Shown: positions 45,060 to 58,481 of the stretch, piece after piece | Numbering within the stretch: position 1 is the first letter of the stretch | How the letters are laid out: every line of letters begins with the position of its first letter | Assembly (NCBI GenBank): GCA_035772735.1 | Contig: JASDFA010000003.1 | Span: 98,451,001 to 98,515,000 of the forward strand | Direction of reading: 5' to 3' | Source: Datura wrightii | Lineage: Eukaryota > Streptophyta > Magnoliopsida > Solanales > Solanaceae | DNA: 64,000 nt | Notes under the pieces: model-generated | What the model was told of the DNA's origin: nothing | The model's database searches: none | What the model saw: the letters and a program-made list of their open reading frames with translations, nothing else | Program-made: the position numbers and the translations under genes

Positions 45060-47609
45060 TGCCCGGTGTCATATTTTTCCATTATTAAATCAACTATTTC
45101 AAAAGAACAATTTGACTTTATTGTTCAGGACAAACATTTTTTAACTTTAGCATTGAGCTTGTTAGTATTCAGTTATTAGTAACTCAATATCCTAAGGTAT
45201 TTTAAGATTTGATAGCTAATTCATATTGAGATAACGAAGCATTCCTAGACATTTCATTCTACAATTACAACATCGATTTCATGAGTACGGCATTTATTAT
45301 AACACGCATCTGCTTTGACTATCCATATTAATCCCAGCGAAATCACAAGCAATTTTAAAAGTAGCAATTTTAAGTTTGGAAAAATAGAATAAGATGGAAC
45401 CTGCCTACTTGGTTCAGATGAAGTAGAAAGTGAATTAACATAAAAATTGAATTGTGTAATTTCAAAACGATAAGAATCTCATTCTCACAAATTAATCTGT
45501 CATGATAAAGCTGAGCCATAATAGTCCTTCAGTATCTTACACAGATGCTAATACCACAAAAAACTTGTTCTGGAGATTTCTTTTCCCCTCCAAGCGCCGA
45601 GAGATCATTTTTCATCCTGCCTGGAGACCCACCAAACTAGACACATGATACATGATGTATTGCAATGGCTTTAAATGGGACAAATGAGCAGAAAAATTAT
45701 TTATAAACTCAAAATTTAAAATTGGAGTGAATAGTTTAGTCACGACAAAGCAAAAAGGATAACATGAATAATTTGGATCTAAGTTATGCACCCACTTTCA
45801 ATATCGTATGCTATTATTGCACTCGATAAGGGGAAAAAATGTTTTAAGTGACGAAAAATTTGACTTGATATTTCTATTGAAAAAATGAGTTGTCACTCTT
45901 CTCTAATGCACCATCAAGTATAAACATAAAATTCAAATTTTCACAAGATGAAGAGTGTAAATAATACTCTACATTTGTCTATATTTATCAAGGTTACTTA
46001 CTAGTATTATTAGCACCGCTACGCCAGCCATAATAGTTGAGAATCCTCATTTTCCAAATACGTACACTTGTATTGCACCTTGTTCCCAAGGATAATAGAT
46101 CTGAAATACCAATCTAACGTGAATATTGCATAATCCACCTTCCACTAAGATGTTTTGCAATGGTAATAAAGTAATCTCTAATATGTAGATGAAGAAAAGG
46201 ACAAATAAGTAACAATTCCAAATAATGACAATATCCAATCATCAATTTTTACCACCGGAAGAATCAACTTATAAGAAAGAGCATATGTGTGCAGCAATAT
46301 AAGGCGTAAAACTGCCAGTCTACTTAAAATGTTAGGAAGGATGGAGTGTCGCCCCTGTGATCTACCAAGATCATAACCTTGTACCGGAAAATATATATGA
46401 TGATCATCGGGTGTGATCCACTGCTTCACCCTATCAAGAAATAGCATAAATATGACTCTGCATATGTTGCAAGGTCATGTCTGCAATAAGGTAGCTACCA
46501 CTCCAATTCACATTATATTTTACGATAATTTCAAGCAATAGAGAACAAACATAAATTAAGCTATTAACGTGATTTTTAGAATGCACCATCCCTTGTATAT
46601 TTTTTCCAAAGATTGAGGATGGTCATGGTTTAATCCCTAAAAATGAGATCATAAAATACAACAAAGGACAGTGAGTCCACATAACTCTAGTTTAATTCTT
46701 TAGTTCAAAGATCAGCTATTGTCAACTTCACAAAATTTGAGTTCATTAAGCTTATCATTGGACAACAGTGAACCAATGAAGTATATGTAATGATCAATTC
46801 CAGCCTGATTAATCTCTCCAGAACTATCTGGCAGAGTACTAAGACATAATTAGTCTAAAAACTTGGACTAAAAACCTATGCAGGATTTTGACTGAAAATA
46901 AAAAAGAAAGGAATATGATATTACCTACTAGAGTTACCACTCATTGTATGTAACTGTCTGGCAGAGTACAAAAATATAATTACAATTATTTGGAAGAATA
47001 CAAAAATATAATTAGTCTCAAAACTTAGACTAAAAATCTATGCAATATTTTGACCAAAAACCAAAAAGAAGGGAACATTCGTAAAACTAACATTAAGTTG
47101 TTGCTACAACTGACATCTATTTCCTCGTGAACAGTTCAAGTTTTATCTCCAATCTTATCTTTTGATCGTAACAATAGAATATTCAAGGTCTATGATAAAG
47201 TCACGGATTATTGATTTGAATTCTATTGAAGTTTCATTTTTATATCTCTCCACTTCTAAAGAGATCAAGTGAAACTAAGATTGATTGGATTTAGTAGCAA
47301 ACGGCCTTTACCTCTTAGTTGTTTTGGCATGTGCGCTTCAGGCACCAATAATGGTTCACCATTTACCTCCGAGTGTGACTCGAATCCTCAATTAAAGTAG
47401 TGAAGACAACTTACCACTAAGTCAAACCACTCATTCTGATCTGAGGCTTCATTAACTTTTTCTATTCACTTTAAATGTCTCAAAGATCTTTTATTTTGCG
47501 AGAAAATTATGTAGGATCTACAAATATGAGATCTTATACACTAACACTTAATAATTGACATAGAATCTTTAGAGATAATCTAAAAAACTACTTCTATCCT
47601 TGAAGTTGG
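45060..47609. other. Unassigned AT-rich region, possibly Helitron interior
   Basis: No credible coding region; ORFs below 90 codons have no domain. A repeated phrase (CTGGCAGAGTAC...AAAATATAATTA) occurs at about 46829, 46952 and 46990. A tRNA-like CACTAAGTCAAACCA phrase at about 47414-47428 could be a SINE trace, but this is weak. Confidence 0.35.
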
Positions 47610-50600
47610 TGTTGACACCCAATTTTGACCTCCGTACGCCCGTATATGCTGCTTACATATATATATGTTATTTACCTTTTTTACGCAAATATTCGATTTG
47701 TACTTATATTTATAAAATAATTAATTATTATAATATTGCGAAATTATTTTAAATTACATATATATATGTTGCGCTAATTTCAATTTATTAATTTTCTGAT
47801 GTTAAATTATTATGTCGTATATAATATATTTAGTATTAATATATGCTCTTATCATGAAATGTATATTTTACTTAATCTTTATAAACTATTTACATAAATT
47901 TACTAATTTTACAAATTTATTTGTATAACAATACTACTTGAATTTATAAATTATTTATGTCGATAATAAAATTTATATAATTTTTGATAAGTTAATTATA
48001 TTTCGTAGTCATTGAGTTATTTATAAAATATAATAATTTATTAATTATATAAAATTTACATGAGTCTACTCAAATTTAGGATTTATTTATATATTAATAA
48101 TAATGTTTATATGATTTTCCTATAATTTAAACTATTATATTATCTATTTATTAAATAATTTACAAGTGTAGTATTTTCATTAATTTAATAGTAGCTAATT
48201 CAATTTTCCTCCAATTCATTTACATTCTAGCCACTTTCTATTCAATTCCACTCAATTTATTTAAAGTTTAGCCACTTTCTACTTCAATTATGTCAATTTT
48301 AGTCTATTTTACCATTCTGGCTACTATTTAAATTCAATTTCAGCTATCAATTAAATTTAACCCATATACCAAATTCGCGACTCATGGATATATCCATAAA
48401 CCGACCTATTGATCCCAGAATCAATCCTAGTCGTCCATCACTTTTAATCCTACGGTTGATAATTAACCCTACACATTCCCTTATTTATCAAAAATTCCCC
48501 AAACCCTAATTAACATTTTCATTTTCCCTCTCCCTAAACCAGCAGCAGCAGCTCCTACTCCCTCTTTCCCCTCTCTCGTTTCACCGTGGAAACACCGACG
48601 CCGCACCACCATTACTTCCGACAGCCACCGGCGAACCTCCCCTCTCACCATTATTTCCAGCACCCCCTCTCTTCGCTCCCTCTCATCTCCGTTTCTCCCC
48701 TCACTGCCGCAACCACCACAGCCTCATCGTCTCCACCACCTCGCCACCAGATCTCCCTCTTTTCTTCTCCGTCTCCACCCAAACCGAAACCACCCAGTCG
48801 CCTCCCTTCTCCTTTCGCCTCTCATCTTTTCCTCTTTTCCTCATCCTCGCGCAGCCTCCTCTCTCTTTTCCCTCCACTGTTCTAACAAACACCTCCAAGC
48901 CATCACAAACAGCCGCCACTGGTGACCTCCGATGAGTTTCCTCCACTACCATGAAACCTCAATCGTTCATGATGTTTTGAGATATTTTTAAATCAGATAT
49001 TTTTTTGCCCATGCTCACTGCCAAGTTGTGATATTTAAAATTGTGAAGCATTCTTATGATCCATTTGATGCTGTATTCGACTCTTTCCCTTAGCAGATTA
49101 TGCTTCCTCTTCAAGCAGATCTAGGTTTTTGTGTGTTTTGTTTAAAGCCTATATGTTCATATTTCCCCTACGATTATCCCCTCCCTAATTTGCGTGGTTC
49201 ATTTTAGATTATTTCAATGTATCTGTTCTACACTGATTATATGCCTACATAACCTTAGTTCTTAACTTGACTAATTTCTTATAAATCCTATTCTTACTAT
49301 TTATGTAATAATGTGATGCCAATGATCATATTTCTGGAAGTCATTATGTGATAACTCATAGTACTTGCTTTTTACTTGGATTAAAATATTATGCCTTAAA
49401 TGGTTGATTCTTGTACTAAGGGACAACTTTGTGTTTCCTGTATTTGGTATAATCGATTTAATTTACTTCATTAGAGGAATAAGATATGCGGTAGCTTGGT
49501 TTATCTTTTGTTTATCATTATAGCATTGTCAAAAGACTTGCGAATTATTTTGTTCTTAATATTGCCCTGCTCTTCGCTCTATTTCAATAATTCCCTCAAC
49601 CCGCTTCAACACAAGCACTGCTCGAAACCCTTGAGGTTCTCGTGATCTTGATGTGTTGAGGATTGAGGTATTAATTGTGGAAGAAGACTTTAGAATTTAT
49701 TGGTACTTGTTGTTTGGTACTCGCTGCTTCGCCAGAATTATTATAAACTGATCAGTATATTGTAATGTCCTATTTAACTAATGTGCGTCCTGTGATGTTT
49801 GATGTTTTACTTCATCATATATGTCCGATTTTATCTAATGGTGCATGTTCTCTTAAGTAATTAAAATTAGTGCATGTTCTCTTAAGTAATTAAAATTAAA
49901 TACTCGTATGAGTATAGTCGCGACATTATTTGCTTAACAGGTTTTTCTTGATTGGAGAGGAAGAGTTGCTGGATCGGAGGGGCTGTAAACTTAGTCAATT
50001 TAGTTTTATTTTATACATTGTGATGTATTTACTTATTTCTTTAGTTATCCTATTTCTGTCGGTATGTAATAATGTAAATAAATAATAATAATAGTGGAAA
50101 GGGGTTTATAGGGGTGGGGATCTTATATTTCTTTACTGTTTTCTTAACTTTCAACTTCATCTAGAAAGCATGCCTATAAGGTTAACACACACATAGAAAT
50201 CATGCCTATAGGTCTTAAATAATTTAATTTAAAGTATATTTTTTATTTAATAAACTTGCCTGCAAGAACAATACAGGTGCAATTATTTTGCTAGAAATTA
50301 TGCCTATAGGGATATATGTGCAAACTCATCATATTAGTCAACCTAGAAAACATGTCGGTATAATAGGTTTTGAGATACTAATCATTTAGAAATCATGCCT
50401 ACAGGAATTTGATTTAGAAATCATTTTAATATACATAGTAGATACTATTGTGATCATTCAATATTAGGAATATGCATACATATCTATGTGCTAATTCAGA
50501 TTTGTGAATAAGAAGCCTGTTATGATAATTTTATGCTTGTCTATCCCTAAGACCTAACTAGCTAAATTAATAAATTTTAGCTTGTTCGATTAATATTGGA

Positions 50601-50865
50601 CTTACCATTCCCTTAAGACCTAAGTTTGATTAATAGGGCGTGTCCTATGTCCTGCCTTTAATTGTTGAAATCACATTTTATAAGAATCAGTTTGTGGGTT
50701 TATTCAGAACTGTTTATACTCTATTTGCATTCCATCTGCACCTGAAACATGCTTATCATATCATTACGAATATGCCATCTTGACCTGATCTTTTATAAGA
50801 AGCATTGTCTGTCATGCATGAATCATATCTAAAAATATTTTCCATGCTTAGATCACAGAGGTCAT
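47610..50865 (+). repeat. Ogre-type 5' LTR, segment 1
   Basis: From 47968 it matches the 3' LTR (60620 onward). Includes the pyrimidine-rich ORF block (48586-48960), a tandem 29-bp duplication (about 49843-49900, single in the 3' LTR), and a repeated AGAAATCATGCCTATAGG-like word (50165-50420). Lacks about 0.6 kb present in the other LTR, at 49495. Its last five bases GTCAT are the left target copy of the solo LTR. Confidence 0.8.
48586..48960 (+). other. Pyrimidine-rich exon-like block in the 5' LTR
   Basis: Follows ACCCTAATTAACATTTTC and a CTCTCCC-rich leader. An open frame of about 100 codons rich in P, S, T and H starts from GTG here; the 3' LTR copy has ATG (61238). It resembles the first exon and leader of a plant gene or an R-region leader. 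Coding status unknown, no domain recognised. Confidence 0.4.
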
Positions 50866-53434
50866 TGTCACGCCCCGCCTTGGGGGGTATGACTGGCACC
50901 TGGTGCTCTACTAGGACCTGAACTGCTAGACTACTGAGCCTGAGCACATCTAGTGCCTGGCTGGCTCTAACTCAGATTTCTAGAAACAAAGGGCTATATA
51001 ACGGCTGTAAACACAGCTTCCGGCCAGCTGGGCCTATAGCCACCTGTACCTGTAATAACAGCTAACCAGAAACATATCACTATAAGGAAGCCTATGCAGG
51101 CCGACAAGGCCACCATGCTGTCTAGTTATCTGTAACTCAACAATGGAATACTGAATAACTACGTGACCGGCAAGGTAACCACTACTGACTGGATAAGGCC
51201 TCACACGGCCAACATAAACTAAAATGCTAAACAACTATAACAAGCTGCACGGCCTCACACGACCGGCTCAACTGACCACAGGTAATTATATACAAACTGC
51301 AAGCCTCTAAGAATACTGATAAGATGGTCGGGACAGGGCCCCGGCCTACCCATATTGTACAACAAAAGAAAAGGGATAAACCTCTAGCTATCTAGCTCCG
51401 GATGACTGGAGCTGATGACCCTGAGAGCTGGCTGGAATCACGAGGTATCGGCCCCTCGTCTATGAGTACCTGCAGGCAAGTAATGCAGCGCCCCCAAGGG
51501 GCGTCAGTACCGCTGGTACTGAGTATGTAAAACCACAACTGAAAGATATCTGAAAACAACAATACAACTGATGGAACTGAAATAGAGAGGAATAGACTAA
51601 ACTTGACTGAAAATGTAAAGCTATGCCTGCTCTTAACTATGCTGGAAGGAGTAGGAGTCATACCTGGAGATGTATCGTTCTACTGTCGATCTACTCATAT
51701 CTAGTGTAACATGGCATAACACAACATAACATAGCATAGCACACACAAACCTTACCCGGCCCCCATAAGTCGGGAGGTACAACCAACACGCAATCTATAC
51801 CCCTACCCCGGTCGTCCCATCTCCTATAATAACTATAAGCATCCTGCCGATCCCCTGGGTATGCACTTGGGCTCGCTGAGCCCCTGATTATAACTGTACT
51901 GAGTCCGAAGGACTCCTGAATCAACACCCCGGGCGTACCCGCTCGACGGGGGTGTATAAGGGCCGACCAAGGCACAATATGGGGAAACTGGCATCCCATC
52001 TTCGTCCCCTGTGGGACGGCATGCCACTCCGTAGAGCGACATATCCTCGTCCTCTGGCGAACGAGTCGATACAGCTATTAACCCTGGGGCGGTCATGAAT
52101 GCTAGGTAATCCATCCCAAGACAATACAGTGGTCTCAACTAGTAATACTAACTGCGTATACCGCATGCTGAGGCTAGTGATGATAATGTATCTGTACATA
52201 CTATATGCTGACTGGTGATAGTGATATGTATGTATTTAATACATGCTGAGACTGATAATGGTATAAATGTAATCATGCTGTCGTACTGTGCTGAGTCTAA
52301 TGTTGAACAAGGTATAGTTTTTCTGCTGGGGATCACGTTGTATAACTGAGTTCCATAGCAACCTAATTTACTATTTCCAACATGCTTCCTAAACTTCATT
52401 TTAGGCTACCATTCTATTTCTGAAATACCTCACAGGAACTTATATTGCTTTATTAAGTTTCAACTGAACACGATAATATCCTAACAGACTTTACTAAATC
52501 ACATACTGGGCATGCTGTACAGTTCCTAACACTTTGTATTAGAATTTATATTGTGCTAGCAAGTTCCACGCTATACATAACATGATGCTTCCAATATCGT
52601 TCCAATATTCATAACAAACATAACACACGACTTCTGAACATTCTACTGGCCTTTAAACTATTTTACTATACCGAGACTACTAACTTGCCGAGGAAACTAG
52701 CTTTACATACCTTCGCTACTGATTTCCCAACTAACTGACATAGCTTGGTCAGTATTCCAGCTATTTCTCCCAACTGCATTCATATATATGTCAATCAATA
52801 CTAAATACAACTTTATTCTGAAGGACGACATCACTTTCGATATAATTATAGCCTAAACTTAGTCTTATCGAAAGACGGTCGAAAACTCGCTATTTTCCAG
52901 ACGTCCAGAAGGGACAAGTATTCACTTCACAGCTAGGAACACATAGACACTAGTTTGGAGCAATTCTACTTACCTTAGTCCGGTAGCTCGACGATTCGTC
53001 GGCCGTATTTCGCGAAACAAAATCCGTAGGAATGCTCTCTGCTGCTAAATACCTCGGTACCTGAGGTTAATTTGAGTTTAGACTACGTTTGGCAGCGTAA
53101 TCGGATGATAATATATAACCCTCTTCGTCTCTCCCACTGTTTTCTACGAATTCTCTGGAAATTATAATGAGTTTAATGAAAATAAACCGAAGTGGGGCTT
53201 TATATACTTGGGCCTGGACAGGCCCAATGTGTCATGGAGCCAACGCGGAGGCTCCACCTCCGTGACACGTTGCCATCGCGGAGGGGCTCTGCCCCGGCTC
53301 CTTCCGCGATGGTTCGACAGGTTACTTCGTCCGATCTTTTCCCGGGCCTTTCTTTAGCACGTATGGCTTTCAAATATGCTTAACCAATATGCGAATAGGC
53401 CATCTAGGTGTCGGAAATCCTACGGGGTATAACA
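50866..53434 (-). repeat. Solo LTR of the E3 Tekay family, with exact target duplication
   Basis: 2569 bp, starts TGTCACGCCCC and ends GGGTATAACA, flanked by GTCAT (50861-50865, 53435-53439). Homologous to the E3 LTRs throughout, with the TATA box at 53199-53206 (minus) and island arms GTGTCATGGAG (53229-53239) and CTCCGTGACAC (53258-53268). It is more divergent than the E3 pair from each other. Formed by LTR-LTR recombination of a full element inserted in the Ogre LTR. Confidence 0.93.
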
Positions 53435-54348
53435 GTCATGCTCTAGGGTCATTTGTATCTAAATATTAAAGGCTTATGTGGAACCTTATTTGCTGCCTTT
53501 TTCTTTAAGTCCTTGACTTTGTTCGATTTTAATCACCTTTAACAACCCCTAGGAATTTTAGACCCAACTCCAAGACAGTAGTCCAAATGCCTCTTGGACA
53601 TTAACACTGGGACAGGTAGGCACATGCTAAGGCATTAGTTTTTCCTTCACTTAGAGCGCTTTAGGATTAATAACAAATTATTTAGGCGGGTAGTGGAAAA
53701 TGATAGTCTGTGCCCACTGAATAATATGAGCAACGTAAATAGGTTGCGAAATATTATTTTAGTCGCACGGGGTGATCCCGTTAGGTTAAAATGCCCCCCT
53801 TTCTTTATGGGCAGAACTACGTTTGACCTGATTTCCTTTAGGGATACGTAGGTGCCTCTTTGAGGTTCGGTCCAATCCTTAAAATTGTTATTTGTTTGTT
53901 TTGCTATTGTTTCCTCTTAATTTATCATTTATTTGTTATTGTTTTCCTTTATTCGTCAATCCTCATTTGCATAAATTGCTAAATTTATTCCTTTCATTAT
54001 ATTATCATGATCTTCTTCCTTCTTATCACTTAGTTTATTTAAATTATTTCTACATAAAAGGCTTAAAATCAATCTTATTTGATCGCTTATTAAATACCCT
54101 CACATAATAATGAATCCGGAAGGGACCCACATTTGTGGACCTCGAAAGGTGCCTAACACCTTCCTTTCGAGGTGATTTGGACCCTTACCCGACTCTGGTG
54201 ACCTAGGCTAGTATAACAGACCCTTAGGTTGGTATGGTGCCCTAACGCACCTAAAATCGTTAGGTGGCAACTCTTCTCTTTTCAATTAATCCTTAAGAGC
54301 CGTCACATGTCGAGTTCCGTTTTTCGCGAGGAAAATTTGGGCGCGACA
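53435..54348 (+). repeat. Ogre-type 5' LTR, segment 2
   Basis: Resumes with the GTCAT copy. Contains the Ogre-typical phrase GACCTGATTTCC ... GGGATACGTAGGTGCC ... GGTTCGGTCCAA (53828-53877). Ends GGGCGCGACA at 54348. ORF 53892-54107 has no support. Confidence 0.8.
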
Positions 54349-54352
54349 GCAA

Positions 54353-54370
54353 TGACGACTCCGCTAGGGA
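54353..54370 (+). other. Ogre-type primer binding site (tRNA-Arg type)
   Basis: TGACGACTCCGCTAGGGA lies four bases inside the LTR edge. It resembles the TGGCGACTCCGCTGGGGA-type site of Ogre elements with two changes. Naming the tRNA is from memory of the family. Confidence 0.65.
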
Positions 54371-56144
54371 TATATTTAGGTTCTAACCATTACGTATTCA
54401 TTTTTATGTGGGAATTTCATGTTTTGCTTGCATACATATTCATTTTCCTTTCAATTGCAAAATTTGTTTGTTCCACTTTTAGCTAAGGCAAAATTTTCCT
54501 TTACTTGCATATCTATTTTTGTGTGACATATTTTATTTCCTAATATGTTATAGTATGTTCTATTTGTGATTTTGCCTTATTTGAATTATTTTATTTCACA
54601 TGATTAATTTCTTTCCTTTTTTCTTTTATTTGTTTTTATGAACTGTCAATCTATTTTAATCTCCTACCTTTATATCTTCCCTTGAATATTCACATGCACA
54701 CACAAAAACGGTTGCGTGGTTTCACGGCCATTCACTATTAAAATACCTCGAGGAATGTCTTATGATTTGGTCGATCAGCGGTGCGTCGATGGTCATAAGC
54801 TTCCTCACTCTCGAGTTGTCCGCTCGAGGGAACCATGTCATACCCACTCTTTTTCCTAGATCTTGACCGTGTATGCCTTTACTAAGGAATACGCATCATC
54901 TCAAGCCTAGAAAATTGTGACGTCCAAGTCACGTCAAGGATTTAGTGAAACTTTGCCTTAAGTCCTAATGGATTTCCTATCTCGAAAAGGACGTTTTCAT
55001 AATCTATGTGCATTTCATTTTCCCTTTCCTCTATCTTCTTTCCTTACTTAAAAATTTTCTTCCCTTTTTAGCTTTTCCTGTTTGATTTATTTTCTTTTCT
55101 TATTATCTTGTTAATTTGATTACAACTATCCCTTTACTTAACTACGTGACATAACTGATTATCCATAGATTTTTTATTTTTCTATTTCATTAAATAATTG
55201 TCGTATTTCTTAATTTCTTATTGTGTGCACATGATAATTATTATAGTTTTTCATTTCGTTCATACTTCCCCCCACTTAGGAATCTCTCACTATCACACAC
55301 TGTACACGTGATTTGTGCTTTGCACTTCTCTAAAATCCTTTCTAAACTCATTTAGAGAATTGGCACATACGTGGGTGAATGGATGGTTTTACTACTATGT
55401 GACCACACGCCTTTTCACATAAGAATTTTTAGTCCGCCTACCCAACTCTTAGAAACGGATAAGTCATGCAATGCATTATCCCCTAAGAAGCCTCGATACC
55501 CTTGGTGTATTGAGGCCATTAGTTTAATTTTTTCCAAAGTCCAAAGAGATTTACGATCTCGAAAAGGACATTATCATATCTATTTGCATTTTTTTATTTG
55601 AGAAATCAATATGTCTAATATGTAGACTATTTGCTCCTTAGGTGAGATGGGTAAAACTAACATTTCATTATGCAGGTTGTTAAGCACCAATCCGCGTCAT
55701 ATAAGCAAAGAAGAGGCCGAAGATGGAAGAGCATTTCCGTTTAGGCTATATCTTTACCTTTTTGTAATCTTTATTTTCTTATAATATCTTATTATGTTAA
55801 TGAAGAAATAACTTATTTATTATTTTATGTATTTGGGATTTTAATGGAGCAAATGGAATGACACATTATGGCATATTTGACTTTCAAAATGCACTAGGCC
55901 TACCTTTGGCACAAAAGAGGCCCCCAAATTAGGAAGAAGTAAATGTGTTTAATCTACAATGTGAAGCGTATTAATGTGTTTCTTTCCTTTAATCTTTTAT
56001 CTGCAACATGTCATGCTTGAATTTCTTTACTAATTTTATTTTTATGTTTATTGTTTATTTTGATTATTCCCCTTCCTAAGGTTGATTTGTGCATAACCGT
56101 CCGCCATACCTTTCTCACTGTCGATTCACCGAAGCAAGAGGGAA
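54371..56144 (+). other. Ogre-type 5' internal leader, non-coding
   Basis: Ogres usually carry a separate ORF1 upstream of gag; none is readable here. The short ORFs (54229-54486, 55371-55601) have no conserved motif. A phrase AAGCCTAGAAAATTGTGACG (54903) is typical of this region only by impression. Confidence 0.5.
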
Positions 56145-57849
56145 ATGAACGACAGTAATAGTTCAGCAGTCAGAATAGACACGACCACTCCAAAAGATTC
56201 CGCAGAGAGTTCGAAAAGGAGGTATCCACCTGAATGTAATGATCTAATTATAAGGATGGATAAAAAGATTTTAGAACTTCAAGACGAATTATCTCAAGTC
56301 TACAATACAACCAATCTGTCGGTCCCCCTGGAAACTTTGTTAGAACAGCAGGCTGAGATTCATGCTTCTATCAAGCCTCACGTCACTTTTACAAGTCTTC
56401 CTCTGGCATCGCATCAAGCCTCATATCCTCAAAACAATCTTAGTCATGCCTACTCGCTTCCTCAAAATCATATACAACATTCGCATAATGCTTATGCAAC
56501 TCCTTCAAATCAAGCTACACCACAAAGACTGCCTACCATGTTTCATTACTTGCCTCCTACAGTTACATCCAACATGTATTACGCCCATGCTCCGAGAGAT
56601 CATACCCTAAACCCCATTTATATCGAGACTGCTCCGGTCACTCATTATCTAGGAGAATCTGGACTCCCTGAGAAAGATAGCTTGATCAATCTATGGCTGA
56701 GGAACTCAAGAAGATGAACAACCGATTACAAAATATTGAAGGGGCCAACAAGATAGAAGTCCTAAGTGATGAAGACCTATGCATACATCCTGACGTCGAG
56801 CTACCGACGGGATACAAACCTCCGAACGTTGAAACGTTTAACGACACTGGTGACCCAAAAGCCCACTTAAGGATGTATTGTGACAAGCTGATTAGAGTAG
56901 GGAGAGATGAAAAAGTATGAATGAAGTTGTTTATGAGAAGTTTGTATGGGATGCCCTCAATTGGTACGTAGAGCAAAATCCGAGAAAATGGATTAATTGG
57001 ACTGATATGGCTGCAGCTTTTGTAAAGCGATTCAGTCAATACAGAGAATGCACCTGACTTGCACTACATTCAGAACTTGAAAAGAAAGCCTACAAAGACA
57101 TTTAGGGAATATGCAACCCGTTGGAGGCCCGAGGCCGCCAGAGTGACCTCCAATGGAGGAAGTTCAAATGAAGGATATCTTCATGCGGAATCTAGACCCG
57201 CAAGTATATGAAAGGTTGATGTCGGTAAGTGAGAAGAGCTTCGTAGAAATCATCAAATTAGGAGAAAAGATTGAGGACGGTATCAAGAATGGTACCATTA
57301 TCGATTGGGGAGCACTACAAGCGGCTAGCAAAATTTCACCGTCTGGAAGGACCACTAAGAACAAGAGTGTGAAGGAGGTAAATGTCGTATCACCTATAGA
57401 AGGACCGAAAACTCTGTGGGGATACCAAGCACCTCCACTCCAATACTAATTGCCTCTATACCATCAATCAATGTCGTTCTACAACCCTGCTACCTGTCAT
57501 GCGCAACCTGCACATTTTCAGTTCCCTCCACCTACACTTCAAAGGCCCCCAGCCTATCAAAATCCACCGATTCAACAATCTCGCAAGCCCACAAGACCCC
57601 GAGCAAGTTCATCCAAGTCGTATACTCCGTTAGGTGAGCCTATAACCCAATTGTATGAGAGATTAAAAGGTTGCCGGCAATATCACTCCAATTCCCGCAA
57701 TAGTGATGGATACACATGCAAAATGGCTCGATCATAATAGGATTTGTGACTATCATTCAGGGATGAGAGGACACACCACAGAAGAATGTCGAGCTTTGAA
57801 AGATAAGATTCAAGCCCTAATTGATGCCAAGGTGATCCACCCGAGATGA
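56145..57849 (+). pseudogene. Ogre-type gag, broken
   Basis: ATG at 56145. The first 190 codons carry a coiled-coil-like KKILELQDELSQV and a Gln/Pro/His-rich stretch. A frameshift near 56690 leads to MAEELKKMNNRLQNIEG, then ETFNDTGDPKAHLRMYCDKL, the capsid WYVEQ-W-W-DMAAAFVKRF, YIQNLKRKPTKTFREYATRW, and EEVQMKDIFMRNLDPQVYERLM. The nucleocapsid end has CDYHSGMRGHTTEEC (57750-57794). At least three frameshifts and TGA at about 56918 and 57847. The motif set is that of Ogre/Tat Gag. Confidence 0.85.
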
Positions 57850-58480
57850 AAGTTGATGCCCATTTAAGATGAACTCAAAAGCTATCCTCAATTCGATTTA
57901 TTCCTTTATTCGAAGTTCTTTTTGTATTCTAAACTACATTGGACCTGATTCCCGTTTAAGAGGGATACATAGGCGCCCTTATGGGGTTCGGTCTATATCT
58001 TAATAAAATTTTATCTCCCTTTTTCTTTACCAACTGGGGCAGAATTTTAGAGAGGACCTCAAAATCCAGTATATCGAGCGTTTCTACGTAACTGGGGCAG
58101 AATATTTGAGGGGACCTCAAAAATTCACAACTCTATATCATTTGCAAAAGAAGTCTACGTTATGTTCTACATTGGGGCAGAAATTTTGAGAAGGATCTCA
58201 AAATTTATCAAGACTCAGTCAAGCCAAGGAATTGATTCCTAAAAAGGACGTATATGAAATGAGGTGACATCCAGTTTGATCATCAAGCTCATGAGATCGG
58301 GATAGCAACGGACAAATAAACGCACAAATCATCCTTCCCCATTTTAATCTTATGATTTTTCTTTGAGCACAGGAGCAACGGTACCAAAATTGCAATCATT
58401 CTACATATCATCTGGATTTTCAAAGGTATTCGTTATCAACTGCAAAGATAAACTACTTGAAGTTTGTCCATGAACAGGGT
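57850..58480 (+). repeat. Post-gag region with three hairpin-bearing CTGGGGCAGAA repeats
   Basis: Three copies of (A/T)TGGGGCAGAA (58034, 58091, 58172), each followed by a self-complementary TTTTGAG-N6-CTCAAAA type hairpin, spaced 57-81 bp apart. A second Ogre phrase GACCTGATTCCC ... GGCGCCC ... GGGGTTCGGTC lies at 57946-57993. Pol would be expected here in a complete element. Confidence 0.7.
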
Positions 58481-58481
58481 T

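Noticed and set aside
44775..45144. ORFs with runs of Tyr and Ile next to the microsatellite
   Set aside because: Translation of the TA/CA repeat only.
47340..47440. tRNA-like or SINE sequence
   Set aside because: Only a short phrase is reminiscent; no A-box/B-box pair, poly-A tail or flanking duplication could be seen.
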